Source: Galeopsis tetrahit
Taxonomy: Eukaryota > Streptophyta > Magnoliopsida > Lamiales > Lamiaceae
DNA length: 64,000 nt
NCBI GenBank assembly: GCA_963675135.1
Contig: OY776130.1
Span: forward strand, 29,256,001-29,320,000
Direction of reading: 5' to 3'
The notes under the pieces are model-generated. The model ran no database searches. It saw only the letters and a program-made list of their open reading frames with translations, and was not told the origin of the DNA. Shown piece by piece: positions 43,233-54,251 of the stretch. Position 1 is the first letter of the stretch; every line of letters starts with the position of its first letter. The position numbers were made by a program, and so were the translations under genes.

Positions 43233-45578
43233 TTAGCATGGTCCACATACAGTGTTGTTGTGAAGATTTAGTTTTGGAATTCCTTTTACTGCATCTGCTT
43301 TGATTAGTCTATTCATTGCTCTGTAATTTGCATGACCCAATCTTTGATGCCATAAGACATTTTCATCATATTTTGACAAGTTACACATATTTGTTCCAAT
43401 AAGATAGCAATTATCAGCTGGCCTAGTACCAGTCATAACACAAACTTCATCTTTATTAAGAACATAACATGAATCTTTATCAAATTTCACATGCAAATTA
43501 TCATCACAAAGTTGACTAATGCTAATCAGATTTGCAAGTAAGCCATCAACATGTAAGACATTTTTAAGCTTAGGAAAACCTTTAACATTCAAAGTTCCTT
43601 TACCAAGAATCTTTCCTTTAGAACCTCCACCATATGTAACATTACCACTACTCAAGGTCACATAATCAGATAAGAAATCAGTTCGACCTGTCATATGTCT
43701 AGAACAGCCACTATCAAAATACCAAGAATCAGGTAGACATGCTTTTAAGGAGGTATGAGCAACATTACAGGTAGTTTTTGGTTTCCATGCAGATTTCATA
43801 AACTGTTTACCAGAATGTGACAGTTTTTTATGCAGCATTTTCAAAGTTCTCTGTTCTTCAAACAATTTCATGCAGTAAGGACGAATATGACCAACTTTAG
43901 CACAGTAATGACATATATACTTCCTCTTAACCTTGTGAGGGTCTGATTGTGCAGATGTTGCATCAAATGTGACAACATTTGCATTCACAAATTTCACAGG
44001 TTTTCTAAATTTATCAGAAATAGAAGCAGTAGTACCATCATAACCTAAACCATGAGTATTAGACTTACCAGTAGCTATAGCATTATTTACCTCAGAAGCA
44101 CTCTTGGAATATTTCTTGAAACATAAGGTGGAATTTATTAATTTCTCCTTTAAGTTACAGATTTCCAGATCCCTTTTGGTAAGAATAACCTCTAGCTTGG
44201 TGATTGTATCCTTCAGATCCTCATTCTCTTTATTCAAGGAATTAAGAGTGAGTTTCTGATTGTTCCAATCATCTAACAGCTTTTGGTGTTCATTGTCATC
44301 AGTCTTTTTTCCTGCATCATCAACCAAACCATTAAAACAGTTCAAATCTGGGTGACTCTGTTCTGATGTTGCTGTAGATGTTGAAGCATCAGGTACAGCA
44401 TCAGAATCTGTTTCATCCAGATCATCATCAGAGGAATCATTATAATCAATTCTGGTAAAATTAGAATATTCATTCTGATTTAATTCATCAAGATCATCAT
44501 CATCAGATTCATCACTCAAGGTAGCACTAAAGTTCAGCTTTTGCTTAAGTCTAGTATTGGCACATTCATTTGCATAATGGCCATAACCAGAACAAGCATT
44601 GCATTGAACTGATTTTCGAAATTCAGGATCATACCTTGGTTTACCTTCACTCTTTGATGGTCTTGGTGTGAATTGAGCTTTCCTCCTTTCTGGTTGAGGT
44701 GTTGATGTATTGATTTGAATCTTAGGCTGAATGTTTCTAGATTTGTTCACAGATTTCTTAAGAAACTTGTTAAAATGCTTAGTGAGCAAGGCAACATTGT
44801 TAGGATTTTTGAGACATACATCGAGCAGTTCTTCATCAGTGTCAACTTCAGTAATGATGGGTTGAACTTCAGAAGTGTTTGATGTTTCCCCTTTAAAAAC
44901 CACAACTTTCTTATCAGCATTAGCTTCATCATCTTGATTAGTGTTTATCTCATATGTCCTAAGAATACTCACTAACTCATTTTGACTTAGCTTATCTGTA
45001 TCTTTTGCCTCTTCAATAGCACAAATTTTAGCATCAAATCTTTTAGGAACAGATCTTAATATCTTATGAACTACTCTAACATTAGAAATAGGGTCACCAA
45101 GAGAATGTGATTCATTGATAATCTCACTTAACCTTTCATTGTAGGCTGTAATTGTTTCATCTTCCCTCATTCTGAGATTCTCAAATTTTGTCCCCAACAT
45201 TCGAAGCTTAGTTCTTCGAACACTTTCTGAACCTTCACAATGCTCTTGCAACCTGTCCCATGCATCTTTAGAAGTAGAACAGTTAGATATAATTTTAAAC
45301 ATTGAAACATCAACAGAAGTAAAAATAGCATTTAAAGCTTTAGAATTGTAGCTTGCTGTTGTTATTTCATCAGCCGTCCAGCCAACTTCTCTCTTGAGTT
45401 GTATTTCACCATATGCGTCTGCTGGTCTTTTTGGAGCTTCCCAACCTGTAAGAACAGTCCTCCAAGCACGTTCATCAACTGACTTGATGTACATACGCAT
45501 CTTAGGCTTCCAATAAGCATAATTCGAACCATCTAAAACGGGTGGCCTAAGTGCCGTGGATATGTGATGTGTTTCCAT
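43233..45578 (-). CDS. Copia gag and protease, ending at a premature stop
   Basis: 781 codons from ATG at 45578. Gag N-terminus with LDGSNYAYWK at 15-24 and a UBN2-type gag region (about 100-185). First zinc knuckle CNACSGYGHYANEC at 326-339, coiled coil about 430-485, second knuckle CHYCAKVGHIRPYC at 556-569. Aspartic protease with DSG at 622-624, then a GAG-pre-integrase region starting LWHQRLGHA (742 on). The frame stops at TAA (43233-43235) within the conserved Cys-Gly-Pro-Cys block. Relatives usually have a glutamine next, so CAA to TAA is the simplest explanation. The downstream frame is open. Confidence 0.9.
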   Translation of the reverse strand: METHHISTALRPPVLDGSNYAYWKPKMRMYIKSVDERAWRTVLTGWEAPKRPADAYGEIQLKREVGWTADEITTASYNSKALNAIFTSVDVSMFKIISNCSTSKDAWDRLQEHCEGSESVRRTKLRMLGTKFENLRMREDETITAYNERLSEIINESHSLGDPISNVRVVHKILRSVPKRFDAKICAIEEAKDTDKLSQNELVSILRTYEINTNQDDEANADKKVVVFKGETSNTSEVQPIITEVDTDEELLDVCLKNPNNVALLTKHFNKFLKKSVNKSRNIQPKIQINTSTPQPERRKAQFTPRPSKSEGKPRYDPEFRKSVQCNACSGYGHYANECANTRLKQKLNFSATLSDESDDDDLDELNQNEYSNFTRIDYNDSSDDDLDETDSDAVPDASTSTATSEQSHPDLNCFNGLVDDAGKKTDDNEHQKLLDDWNNQKLTLNSLNKENEDLKDTITKLEVILTKRDLEICNLKEKLINSTLCFKKYSKSASEVNNAIATGKSNTHGLGYDGTTASISDKFRKPVKFVNANVVTFDATSAQSDPHKVKRKYICHYCAKVGHIRPYCMKLFEEQRTLKMLHKKLSHSGKQFMKSAWKPKTTCNVAHTSLKACLPDSWYFDSGCSRHMTGRTDFLSDYVTLSSGNVTYGGGSKGKILGKGTLNVKGFPKLKNVLHVDGLLANLISISQLCDDNLHVKFDKDSCYVLNKDEVCVMTGTRPADNCYLIGTNMCNLSKYDENVLWHQRLGHANYRAMNRLIKADAVKGIPKLNLHNNTVCGPC

Positions 45579-45638
45579 TGCTAACCTACACTAAAAACAC
45601 ACTTGACCAAAGATCTAACCTAGTGTCGTCAGGTATCA

Positions 45639-45650
45639 GCTCTGATACCA
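45639..45650 (-). other. Primer-binding site (initiator methionine tRNA)
   Basis: On the minus strand TGGTATCAGAGC, the complement of the 3' end of plant tRNA-iMet and the standard Copia primer site. It is two bases inside the end of the 5' LTR. Confidence 0.95.
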
Positions 45651-45652
45651 AC

Positions 45653-46522
45653 TGAAAGTGTGTGGTGTGGTGTTAAGTGTATGTATATGAAGTGTTTAAG
45701 TTTAAGTAGAATAATGTTGTACTAAATGTTGTGACAATTGGTACAACACTGACTCTAGCAGAATATCAGAAATTAAGATTTACACAGCGGAAGACTTGAA
45801 ACACTAAAAACAAACGTGACACAATGGAAATAATTTTTCACATAGATTTTATAAATAAAAATCTATGCTAGCCTTACGGCGAAAAACAATACTTATCTTC
45901 AAGTATAAATGTTGTGTGAAATGTCACAGCATTAACATTCACAACAGAAACTACAAACGAGGCAGGTGCCTTGTTCTAAAAACGAACTAAGTGTATAATG
46001 TATACACTGTCGAAATGCCTAGTCTATCTAAAGATTACACTCTCAATAGATAAGAAGACACACAGCCATACGGGTGGGATACGAACGTATGATCTAAAAG
46101 GTAGTTCTACTGGCCACAATTCCTAACAGGGATATACGCTCGGTCTAGGAAGTTGATCGAATAGAGTACACTGATTTGAGAAGCCTTCCATCGGTATTTA
46201 TAGTAGTGGGGTGCTGATTCTAGAGGCTTCCACAATGAGGTCCTATTTTTTAGGAACTCAACTTCCATGATCTTTCTAGATCTTTCTTGAATGTTCCAGG
46301 TCGTTCCAAATGGTTCCAGGCCGTTCTAGCATGTTCTCCAATGTTCTGGAATCTTCCAGGTTCCAGATCCTTGTAGAAGCTTCTAGATCCTGCCAGAAAT
46401 GCGACAACATTTAGATCAACATTTAATGTAGCATTTCAGAAAAGACTTAGAAAAAATCTCGGAAGGTCAAATTAAGATGTTGTTGATAATGTTAAGGCAT
46501 TTAAGGATTAACAACATCTACA
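45653..46522 (-). repeat. 5' LTR of the young Copia element
   Basis: 870 bp, apparently identical to 35822-36691. The promoter copy: TATAAATA at 46195-46202 (minus), with the heat-shock elements at 46284-46296 and 46344-46356 upstream of it on the element strand. Confidence 0.95.
46284..46356 (-). promoter_or_regulatory. Heat-shock elements and phased TTC array in the 5' LTR
   Basis: The same array as in the 3' LTR, shifted by 9831 bases: exact TTCnnGAAnnTTC at 46284-46296 and 46344-46356, joined by 10-bp units each with a TTC. Being in the 5' LTR, this is the copy that would drive the full-length transcript. Confidence 0.75.
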
Positions 46523-46527
46523 ATGTC

Positions 46528-47154
46528 AGTTGATTTTTGCACTCGCCGACCACCGACCACTTCCTCGCAGTCAAGAGGATCCTCAGATATGTTAAGGGCA
46601 CTATATATTATGGGTTCTCCTTTGACCGAACAAGTGACTACTCGCTCGTTGGTTATTCCGATGCGGATTGGCCACGTTGCACGTAGACTTGTCGCTCCAC
46701 CTATGGTTATTCATTTTTTTTTGGTGGAAATTTAATCTCTTGGAGCGCGAAGAAAAAATCCATTGTTGCTCGCTCGAACTGTGAATCTGAGTATAGGGCA
46801 CTCTTGAACACAACCCAGGAAATGATTTGGGTCACTCAACTTCTTCGGGAGCTTGGTCAGCTTCCTTCCTCGACACCAACACTGTTTTGCGACAACAAGA
46901 GTGCCTTATTTTGGAGTCAAAACCCAGTTGCTCATAAACGAGCAAAACACATCGACATTGACTGCCATTTTATTTGTGAATTGGTCTCTTCTGGTCGCCT
47001 CATCACTAAGTTCGTCCCATCCACTCTTCAGCTCGCCGACGTCTTCACCAAGAGTCTTCCTCGCCCCAGTTTTGAATTGTTACGTTCCAAGCTCTATGTT
47101 CAATTGCATCCACAACATCGCTTGACGGGGGTAATAGTGAATAATAATATATGA
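46528..47154 (+). pseudogene. Old Copia pol remnant, part 2 (RNase H)
   Basis: Resumes the frame cut at 35821. It shows broken pieces of the RNase H start (YSDADW equivalent near 46650-46675), then an open stretch with TQEMIWVTQLLRELGQL, LFCDNKSALF and KHIDIDCHFICELV, ending HRLTGVI near 47130. Together with 34101-35821 this is one old element, interrupted by the young one. Its domain order and wording differ from the young element, so it is another Copia lineage. Confidence 0.85.
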
Positions 47155-47653
47155 ATAATATATTTTAATTTAGTCCATATCTTTTGTATATATCTCTTTG
47201 ATATGGTTGTTGTATTTACCTTAATTATCTCATTGTAAATACTCTTATAAATAGTGAATCATTCATATCACCTCATTAACGGTGATCACATATCTATTCT
47301 CACATGTTTTTATTTTTTTATTTTCTGAATATATTTTGGATGGGGTGGCGCCGGAGGTGGAGGCTGCCGGAGGTGATGGCGGCGGGCAGCCGAAGAGACA
47401 GCGACGGCGGCTGTAAAATTAGAGTTAGGATTTTGAGAGGAGAGTGTATGTATCTATAAATTTTACTAAATGGACAAATATGATATTTTACATATATTTT
47501 TAATTAATAAATGGAAGGGGAGTGCATCTAACATTCCTGCATGGGCATGATATTTTACATATATTTTTAATTAATAAATGGAAGGGGAGTGCATCTAACA
47601 TTCCTGCATGGGCATATAACCCACGCCTAATTGATAGTCTCATTCGAAATTAA
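47155..47653. other. Likely 3' LTR remnant of the old Copia, then GC-rich and duplicated DNA
   Basis: gacgggggtaatag (47125-47138) looks like a polypurine tract, and ctcttataaatagtgaatca (about 47243) like an LTR TATA. A GC-rich patch (47343-47415, ggcgccggaggtggaggctg) is gene-like but too short to name. Positions 47480-47546 and 47547-47613 are an exact-looking 67-bp tandem duplication. Confidence 0.45.
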
Positions 47654-48666
47654 GGGGGGTGTATTCAATTAAGATTCTGTTGGATTTTTTTGGACTTTAA
47701 AAAGTTAGTGGATTTAGAAAATCCATAGACTCTATGCAGAGTTTGACTGACTTTTTTATTGATTTATATGGATTTTTATAGATTTGACAAGATTCTGAAA
47801 TACACATTTTTTTATTGATTTACATAGATTTCCATAAACTACGTTCCCTAAAAGCTAGTTCAAAAAAAATTATTATTTATCATTATTATTCTCATCTTCA
47901 TTTTTCATCAGTTATACCTCGCCTCATTTTCACATAGTTAGCCATACTAGTTCTCCATGCATTAGCTTAAGTTCTTAGTTGTAGTTGTCTTTGAGAAAGC
48001 AATTCCAAATTTTCCTCTTTCATGTCGAGATGTGGTGAATCTTGATCTTCTTTATATTCTATTGGAAATTCATCAGAGCGACCTTCTTTCCGAAGAAAGT
48101 TATGTAATCCAGCGAACTTGTGAATTGCAATTTGAAAATACCAAAAATTCGATTGAATAATTGCATTTCTGAGGTGACGACCTTGACCACCAAAATCTTT
48201 TAGATGATATTGAACACCACGTAATGGGGACGTCAATTAGATATTATTGACGGTGTCCGATATACTATAATTTTTAAAGAAAGAACATAATTTTAAAATA
48301 CAGAGATGTAATTTTTTCACGATAATAATGGTGGTGAAGAATTTGTTATGCTTATCAAAGAACATAGTTAACACAGTTTTCTTTTCTTCTCTTTTAGAGT
48401 CTTGTAAGAGAATCCGTTGAAATCTCTACTTTTTAGAAGAGATTTTGATTAGTGAAATTTATTTATATTTTTGAAAGAGAATCCAACGAAATCCATAGAG
48501 TATTAAAATCCATAGATTGTTGAATACCTAAAGATTTCTAAAGACTTTTTAAAATCCGTATTGAATACCTCAAAATTTTGAAAGACTTTTAAAAATCTGA
48601 ATTGAATACCCCCAGATTTTAAAAGTTCAAAAAAATCCAACAGAATCTCAATTGAATACACTCCCC
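47654..48666 (-). mobile_element. PIF/Harbinger-type element, internally deleted
   Basis: Termini ggggggtgtattcaattaag and ctcaattgaatacactcccc with 3-bp duplicates TAA at 47651-47653 and 48667-48669. About 1.0 kb. A close relative of 22481-23695, sharing both ends and the transposase remnant. Confidence 0.85.
47967..48236 (-). pseudogene. Harbinger transposase C-terminal remnant
   Basis: 89 codons. RGVQYHLKDFGG and LRNAI at the start, then FAGLHNFLRKEGRSDEF. These are the C-terminal hallmarks of DDE_Tnp_4 transposases (YHL.EF, NA.E, ALHNF), with the segment between them deleted. The catalytic residues are absent. Confidence 0.6.
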
Positions 48667-48826
48667 TAAGTCGTAAAAAGCCATATTTGGTGCAACGCAT
48701 GAGCGAAAAAGCCAATGGGCTCGCTTTTATATGGTCCTAGTTTTTTTTAGGCCAAGGTTATATGCACACACTTGATTGTTGAGGACACCCACCAAATTAT
48801 TTTTACAAATTAGTAAGGTGTGTGAC

Positions 48827-49198
48827 TAGAGCTGTTATTCGAGCCGAGTCGAGCCGAGTATTTGAGGTTCGAGCTCGACTCGAGCTCTTATCGAGCCGAG
48901 CCGAGCTCGGCTCGATAACACTACCGAGTTAAAAATTGAGCTCGGCTCGACTCGTTAACGAGTCTATCGAGCTTAACGAGCCTATCGAGTCGAGCCGAGC
49001 CTAACGAGCCTAATGGAATTTTTTACAAAAAATTAGTTATCGAGCCTAACAAGTCGAGCTCGAGCCGGCTCGTTAGTAAATCGAGTATTTAACGAGCTCG
49101 AGCTCGGCTCGTTAAGCTAAACGAGTCGAGCTTTATCGAGCCTTAACGAGTCGAGCCGAGCCGAGTCTCGTTAAGGCTCGGTTCGAATAACAGCTCTA
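48827..49198. mobile_element. GC-rich palindromic hAT-type MITE
   Basis: Inverted ends TAGAGCTGTTATTCGAGCC and GGTTCGAATAACAGCTCTA, flanked by an 8-bp duplicate TGTGTGAC (48819-48826 and 49199-49206), the hallmark size of hAT elements. The interior is almost entirely gagccgagctcgagctcgg-type repeats able to pair in many registers. No coding sequence. Confidence 0.85.
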
Positions 49199-49206
49199 TG
49201 TGTGAC

Positions 49207-49892
49207 CCCTATATAAAATTATAAAAATTCTCTTTCAGGCTGGAATTCTAGTGGTAGCCTCCCACCAGGCACCAGGTAATCCAAAATAAAAAAATTCGAA
49301 AAATAGATAGTGTCATTCAATCATGGACAAAAATTAAAAAAATACCAACATTAAACTTAAACTGCAAACTCACAACAACATTAAACCAAAATACAATAAA
49401 ACATCTACGGTATAAATTAATACCCTATAAATTAATAAACTCTCTAAAATAATAAAATCTTGCCATCCCAATTTAGGCCTTTGTAAAATATCATTAAATT
49501 CAATAAGATAATAAAATACTAATAATTTTTCGCCCTTTATAAATATTAGGTCCCATTAAAACTTTAAATTAATAACTCATAAATATTACATTATAAATAT
49601 TATAAATTCATATTGAGATTTATATAGTATATGTTTCATTTATCGTGCATGAATATATTTAATTGGCTATAATAGTTATTTAAGTGAAAATAATTAATGT
49701 AAACATGTATATTTAAGTAATTTCAATGAATTAATACATGCGTCCATGAATATAATACTCCCTCCGTTTCACTATTAAATTTTTCACTTTTCTTTTATGG
49801 ATGTCACACAATAAGTTTGACATTCCATTTTTGTCATATTATTTTCTCTCTCCCAATTACATCACTTATATTTTATCCATAATTTTATCATT
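49207..49892. other. AT-rich spacer with a truncated MITE end
   Basis: No gene. tactccctccgtttcac at 49757-49773 is a Stowaway-like left end; no matching right end is nearby, though gtgacggagggagta occurs at 51962-51976. A short A-box-like stretch (ctagtggtagcctcccacc) lies near 49248. Confidence 0.35.
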
Positions 49893-50520
49893 GGTGATTC
49901 TCCCGTGCGTTGCACGAATTGATTATTAATAAATTTTAATTTATCATTTATATAATATTACTTCATTGGTTTGATTTAAAACTTTCAATAGTTGAATTTC
50001 ACAAAATTTTAAAAAAATTAATATTATGTGAAACCATATCATTGATTTCATGTGAATGAAGCTTCAATTACATCTTTTAAATCTATTTTCACTTATAATT
50101 ATTGATGGAATATTACTCCGTCCGTCTAACGTCTAATTATCACAAAATTTGAAGAATATTAATATGAGGTGTAGTAAAATTGATATTTTGAAGATAGGAA
50201 ATGAAATGTAGAAGAAATTAAGAGTAAAAGAGGTGGGGCCACAATGTATCAAAAAAAATGAAAGGGTAAACTTTTTGTAAGACATTTAAATGAAAAATGA
50301 AAGCTTCTAACAAAACAAAGTAATTAATTAAAATTTAAATTTATGAAATAAGATTCATGAAACTATCTCATACAAATTTTAACTTATAATTAAAATCTAT
50401 ATATGATCTTAGAAAACAAAAGTATACGTACAAATAGTCAAATATAAATAAAGTAATTACAAATGCTTTTTTAATAATTAAAATCTATATAAGTATACTT
50501 AATTACAATTTTTTTAATTA
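49893..50520. repeat. Dispersed repeat, copy 1
   Basis: Starts attctcccgtgcgttgcacg with a short hairpin, then ttgattattaataaatttta, then tatgtgaaaccatatcattg and gaatgaagcttcaattacat. Copies 2 (50975-51620) and 3 (57690-58330) share this order. Non-coding. The hairpin and TTAG-type edge of copy 2 would suit a Helitron-like 3' end read on the minus strand, but this is tentative. Confidence 0.6.
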
Positions 50521-50974
50521 AAATTATAATACTTATAACCATATGTGTGTGTTTTAAAATATAAGTAGATTATAATTTAACTTCATGTTATAAAATTTTA
50601 TAGATATTTATAGTAGATTAAAATTTTAAAAAATATAATTAAATAAAATATTCTTAAATAAAATAGATTTAAGTCAGATAATTAATTAAATAAAAAACAA
50701 TATATTGTTCACTTGAATATATTAATGAAAGATTTCAGAAGTGATAATCGACCGGACCAAAAGGATTAGAACACTTGGGCCAAAAGGAAAAAGCTGGGTC
50801 CACTGACAATACAATTAGAACAATCGGACCCTTTGCTTAAAAAAAAAAAAAAACAGTTGAATCGACGGATAATTTGAGCTGGAATTGACTTGGTCAAACT
50901 ATTGTATTATTATATACCCTCTTCTCTTTCGTTACATAAAGATAGCTACATATTATTATTTTTTTAACTAATAA
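50521..50974. other. AT-rich spacer
   Basis: No gene. gggccaaaaggaaaaagctg...gggtccactgac (50758-50800) is echoed after copy 2 (cttaaaaagaaaaagttgggcccagc, about 51675), so copies 1 and 2 may be a segmental tandem pair of about 1.08 kb. Confidence 0.4.
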
Positions 50975-51620
50975 TTCTCCCGTGCGTTACACGACAAATT
51001 GATTATTAATAAATTTTAATTAATTATTTATAAAATACATTCGTGCGATTTAAAATTTTCAATGGTTGAATTTTACAGAATTTGAAAAACAATAATACTA
51101 TGTGAAACCATATCATTGATTTTATCTTGTGAATGAAGCTTCAATTACATTTTTTAAAATCTATTTTCACATATAATTATTGATGAAATATTACTCCAGA
51201 ATTTGAAAAACATTAATATAAAATGAGGTGTAGTAAAATTGATATGATTGAAGAGAGTGAATAAAATGGAGTGTAGAATAATTTAAGAGTAAAAGAGGTG
51301 GAGTCACAATGTATACACAAAAATAAAATGAGAATTTTTTTTGTGAGACATCTATATGAAAAGATGGAAGCTTCTGACGAAATAAAGTAATTAAATAAAA
51401 TTCAATTTTACGAAATATATTCATGAAAGTATCTCATACAAATTTTAACTTATACAGAGTAATTAAAATCTATATATAATCTTGGGAAACAAAAATATAT
51501 GTACAAATATACATAAATTAATTACATATGCTTTTTAATAATTAAAATTTATAGGAATATACTTAATTACAAATATTTTTTAATAATTAATTTGTAATTT
51601 GATTGCGAATAGAATAAAAA
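50975..51620. repeat. Dispersed repeat, copy 2
   Basis: attctcccgtgcgttacacg, then the same ordered blocks as copy 1, about 1.08 kb downstream of it in the same orientation. Confidence 0.6.
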
Positions 51621-52337
51621 AAAAGACTTAAGGAGTCCTATAACCCAAAAACTAAAACAACAGGGCCTTTACTTAAAAAGAAAAAGTTGGGCCCAGCAAT
51701 TTGGGCGGGAATTGATCAGGGTCAACTATGTTGTTTTTATATATATATATAGATTTTCCAAATTATAGCTATATATATATTTTTTTACTTTAGTATTAAA
51801 TGCTTTATTGTCAATTTTACTCCTAATTAATAAGAGTAATTAAGGCTTAGCAGATTTTGGAGTATATGATTCCAAGGACAAAATTGACACATTAGTTAAA
51901 TTTGACTACATTTATTAATTTTTCTTAATCTGTATGTAAAGTTAAATGTAACTATGTTTGTGTGACGGAGGGAGTACTATGAGTGACAACTTACAAGCTC
52001 TTTACGACTGCAAAAATAAAATAAAAAATTGAACATTAATTATATCCAAAACAAGAAGAAAAAACATTAAATGAGCTTATAAATAGAGAGAGATGAAGTA
52101 AATAAATAGATTGTCATAAAAACACATTTATTTAAATTATTATTAGTTTTATTGCTTGTAATTTTTTTTTTTGGTGGTAAAATGACAACATTTTACGTGG
52201 TTTTTTTTAGGTCACTACTTTACAATATTAATTTATCAAATTAATATTTTTTTTTATGAGAATTTTTAATTATTTAAAAAAAGTAATCTAGTTTATTCAT
52301 TTATCCCGTATTTATTTTGAACCGTTTCCTTTCTACA

Positions 52338-52374
<37 letters not shown>

Positions 52375-52509
52375 ATACATCATCCAATAAAATAAATTAA
52401 GCATGGATTTACTTGTAGTTAGAAATGGTAAGGAAAAAAATTTACATTATTTTAGTGCACGCATTGTATTGGTATAATTTATGAATTTATTTTATTTTAA
52501 ATAAAATAT
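51621..52509. other. AT-rich spacer with a TA microsatellite
   Basis: No gene. (TA)n at 52346-52370. A Stowaway-type right end (gtgacggagggagta) at 51962-51976 has no clear partner. Confidence 0.4.
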
Positions 52510-53021
52510 ATGCACAATAGTATTTTACAATAATCTCTAGAATTCACGTTAAATTTTTAAAATTTAATAAAATTCCAGTTATTTCCTAATTTTTATACCT
52601 ATCAATATTTTTGTAAAATTAAAGTTATGATAATATTGATTGTATTGGTATTATCTTCCTTGTTAATATATTCTCAAAACCTTATTTATGCTGAAATTTA
52701 TTATCATGCTAGCTAGATGCACTTATTATTGACAAATATTATTTTATCTTTTCTACATAATTTTTTTATTTATATATTATTTTTTATTTTCAAATGTACT
52801 ACATAATATTTTATTTGATGGATAAAATATTTTTCATAAAGAAAAGAACAAGATTTTATTTTTTTGGTAATTAAGGTATGCAATATTTTAATTAAGATAG
52901 AGATATTAATATACGAAGTCAGATTAATAGGATATATATGTACAAGTTTACAACTTTGCAAAAAGAGTAATATAATTTACCGTATGATTTTTTTTGACTA
53001 AATAAATTCAATAATACGATT

Positions 53022-53690
53022 CCCTCCATTTTTAATTAAATGTCACTTTTAACATTTTTAACAAATTAAAATATTAAATTATGGACCATGTTATTCTTCA
53101 TTAATGATAAATAATTTTGATATTAAATTTTTATAAGGTAATGAATGTGGTCAATAACGTAGGTAGTATTCATATATACAATACTGTATTTTGGAAAGCA
53201 AGTGACTAGAAACTATCGAGAATAGAGGACAATTTGATCTTAAATTAAAATTCAAAAGGGAAAAAGTCTAAATCAAGGTAAATATAATTATGGAATTTAT
53301 TTATAAAAAAGGCAAAAACTTGCGTGAGATCCGTGAGACGGATACCTTTTAATCCATATTTCAAAATTTTAGGTAGGATAATCCTTTTTTTTTTCAAATT
53401 TTTTGTTTATTAAAAAAGTTGACAAAGTTTAAGTAAAAAGTGATAATGTTTTTAACAAAAGTGACTATCAATTTTTGTTCAAATATTATCACTTTTTACC
53501 TAAGGATTAAGGGTTAAGGAAGACCCGTCTCACGGATTTCATTATGTGAGACAGTTTCACTCAAAATTAGCTCAAAAAATATAATGTATAAACGTAAAAT
53601 TGTTAAAATAATAAAAAAAAAAATGCAGAAAGACACTTATTATAAATATTGTTAAAAAGACAAATGACACTTAAATAAAGAAAGAGTATT
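53022..53690. mobile_element. Diverged MITE with a nested second insertion
   Basis: Resembles the MITE at 53929-54251 (ccctccattttt, atgtcactttt, then a tail with gacacttattataaa) but has decayed ends. Inside, 53313-53572 has inverted ends around gtgagatccgtgagacgg / ccgtctcacggatttca, a separate short foldback insertion. Present only in the left arm of the inverted duplication. Confidence 0.5.
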
Positions 53691-53928
53691 AAGTTTGGTA
53701 TGAAAATCAAATAATTCATATGTTATGTATCAAAATATTCATGGAAATAAGATTCAGACCCCAATCGCATGGGCTTTTTCCTATACACCAATAACTAAGC
53801 CCACAAATTACTTATAAATTGTCATCCCCTTTCAATTCAGAAAAATACTCACAAACCTGCAAGGCGGCGGCAGCAACCATTGACTCACAAGGTTTGTTAT
53901 TTTTTTAAAAATTTATTTTTATATATTA

Positions 53929-54251
53929 CTCCCTCCATTTTTTAATAAGTGTCATTTTGGCTTTTTTCAACAAATTAAGATAATAAATTGTGGTCTATAT
54001 TACCCTTCATTAATTATACTAATTTTAATATAGAAATTTTATTTGATAAAGAATATGGTCAAGAATGTAGTTAGTATTCATAATCAAATTAATTTTGGTA
54101 TAAACAACTTTTGTGGAATTTATTTATGAAAAATATTTATGGTAAATGTATAAGGGTAAAATAGTCAAAATTAAAGGAAAAACTCTAGAATGACACTTAT
54201 TTTAAAATTAGTTAAAAAGTCAAAGTGACACTTATTAAAAAATGGAGGGAG
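53929..54251. mobile_element. Stowaway-like MITE in the left arm
   Basis: ctccctccattttttaataa and ttattaaaaaatggagggag with TA on both sides (53927-53928 and 54252-54253). 323 bp, non-coding. Confidence 0.85.

Larger units (their letters stand above)
35822..46522 (-). mobile_element. Full-length young Copia retrotransposon, Sirevirus type with accessory ORF
   Basis: The element is 10,701 bp with two 870-bp LTRs in which I see no differences, and a perfect 5-bp target duplicate ATGTC (35817-35821 and 46523-46527). On the minus strand it has a tRNA-iMet primer site beside the 5' LTR, gag with two zinc knuckles, protease, integrase, RT and RNase H in Copia order. A 0.9-kb gap, a second long ORF of the envelope-like kind and the polypurine tract follow. 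Phrases such as GIVERKNRTLQEMARVML and the extra 3' ORF point to the Sirevirus (Maximus/SIRE) lineage. Near-identical LTRs mean recent insertion. It lies inside the RT-RNase H region of an older Copia. Confidence 0.95.

Noticed and set aside
43233..43235. Programmed stop or recoding site between protease and integrase
   Set aside because: The stop lies inside a conserved Cys-Gly-Pro-Cys block of the pre-integrase region where relatives are sense; a point mutation is simpler. Kept only as an alternative in the findings.
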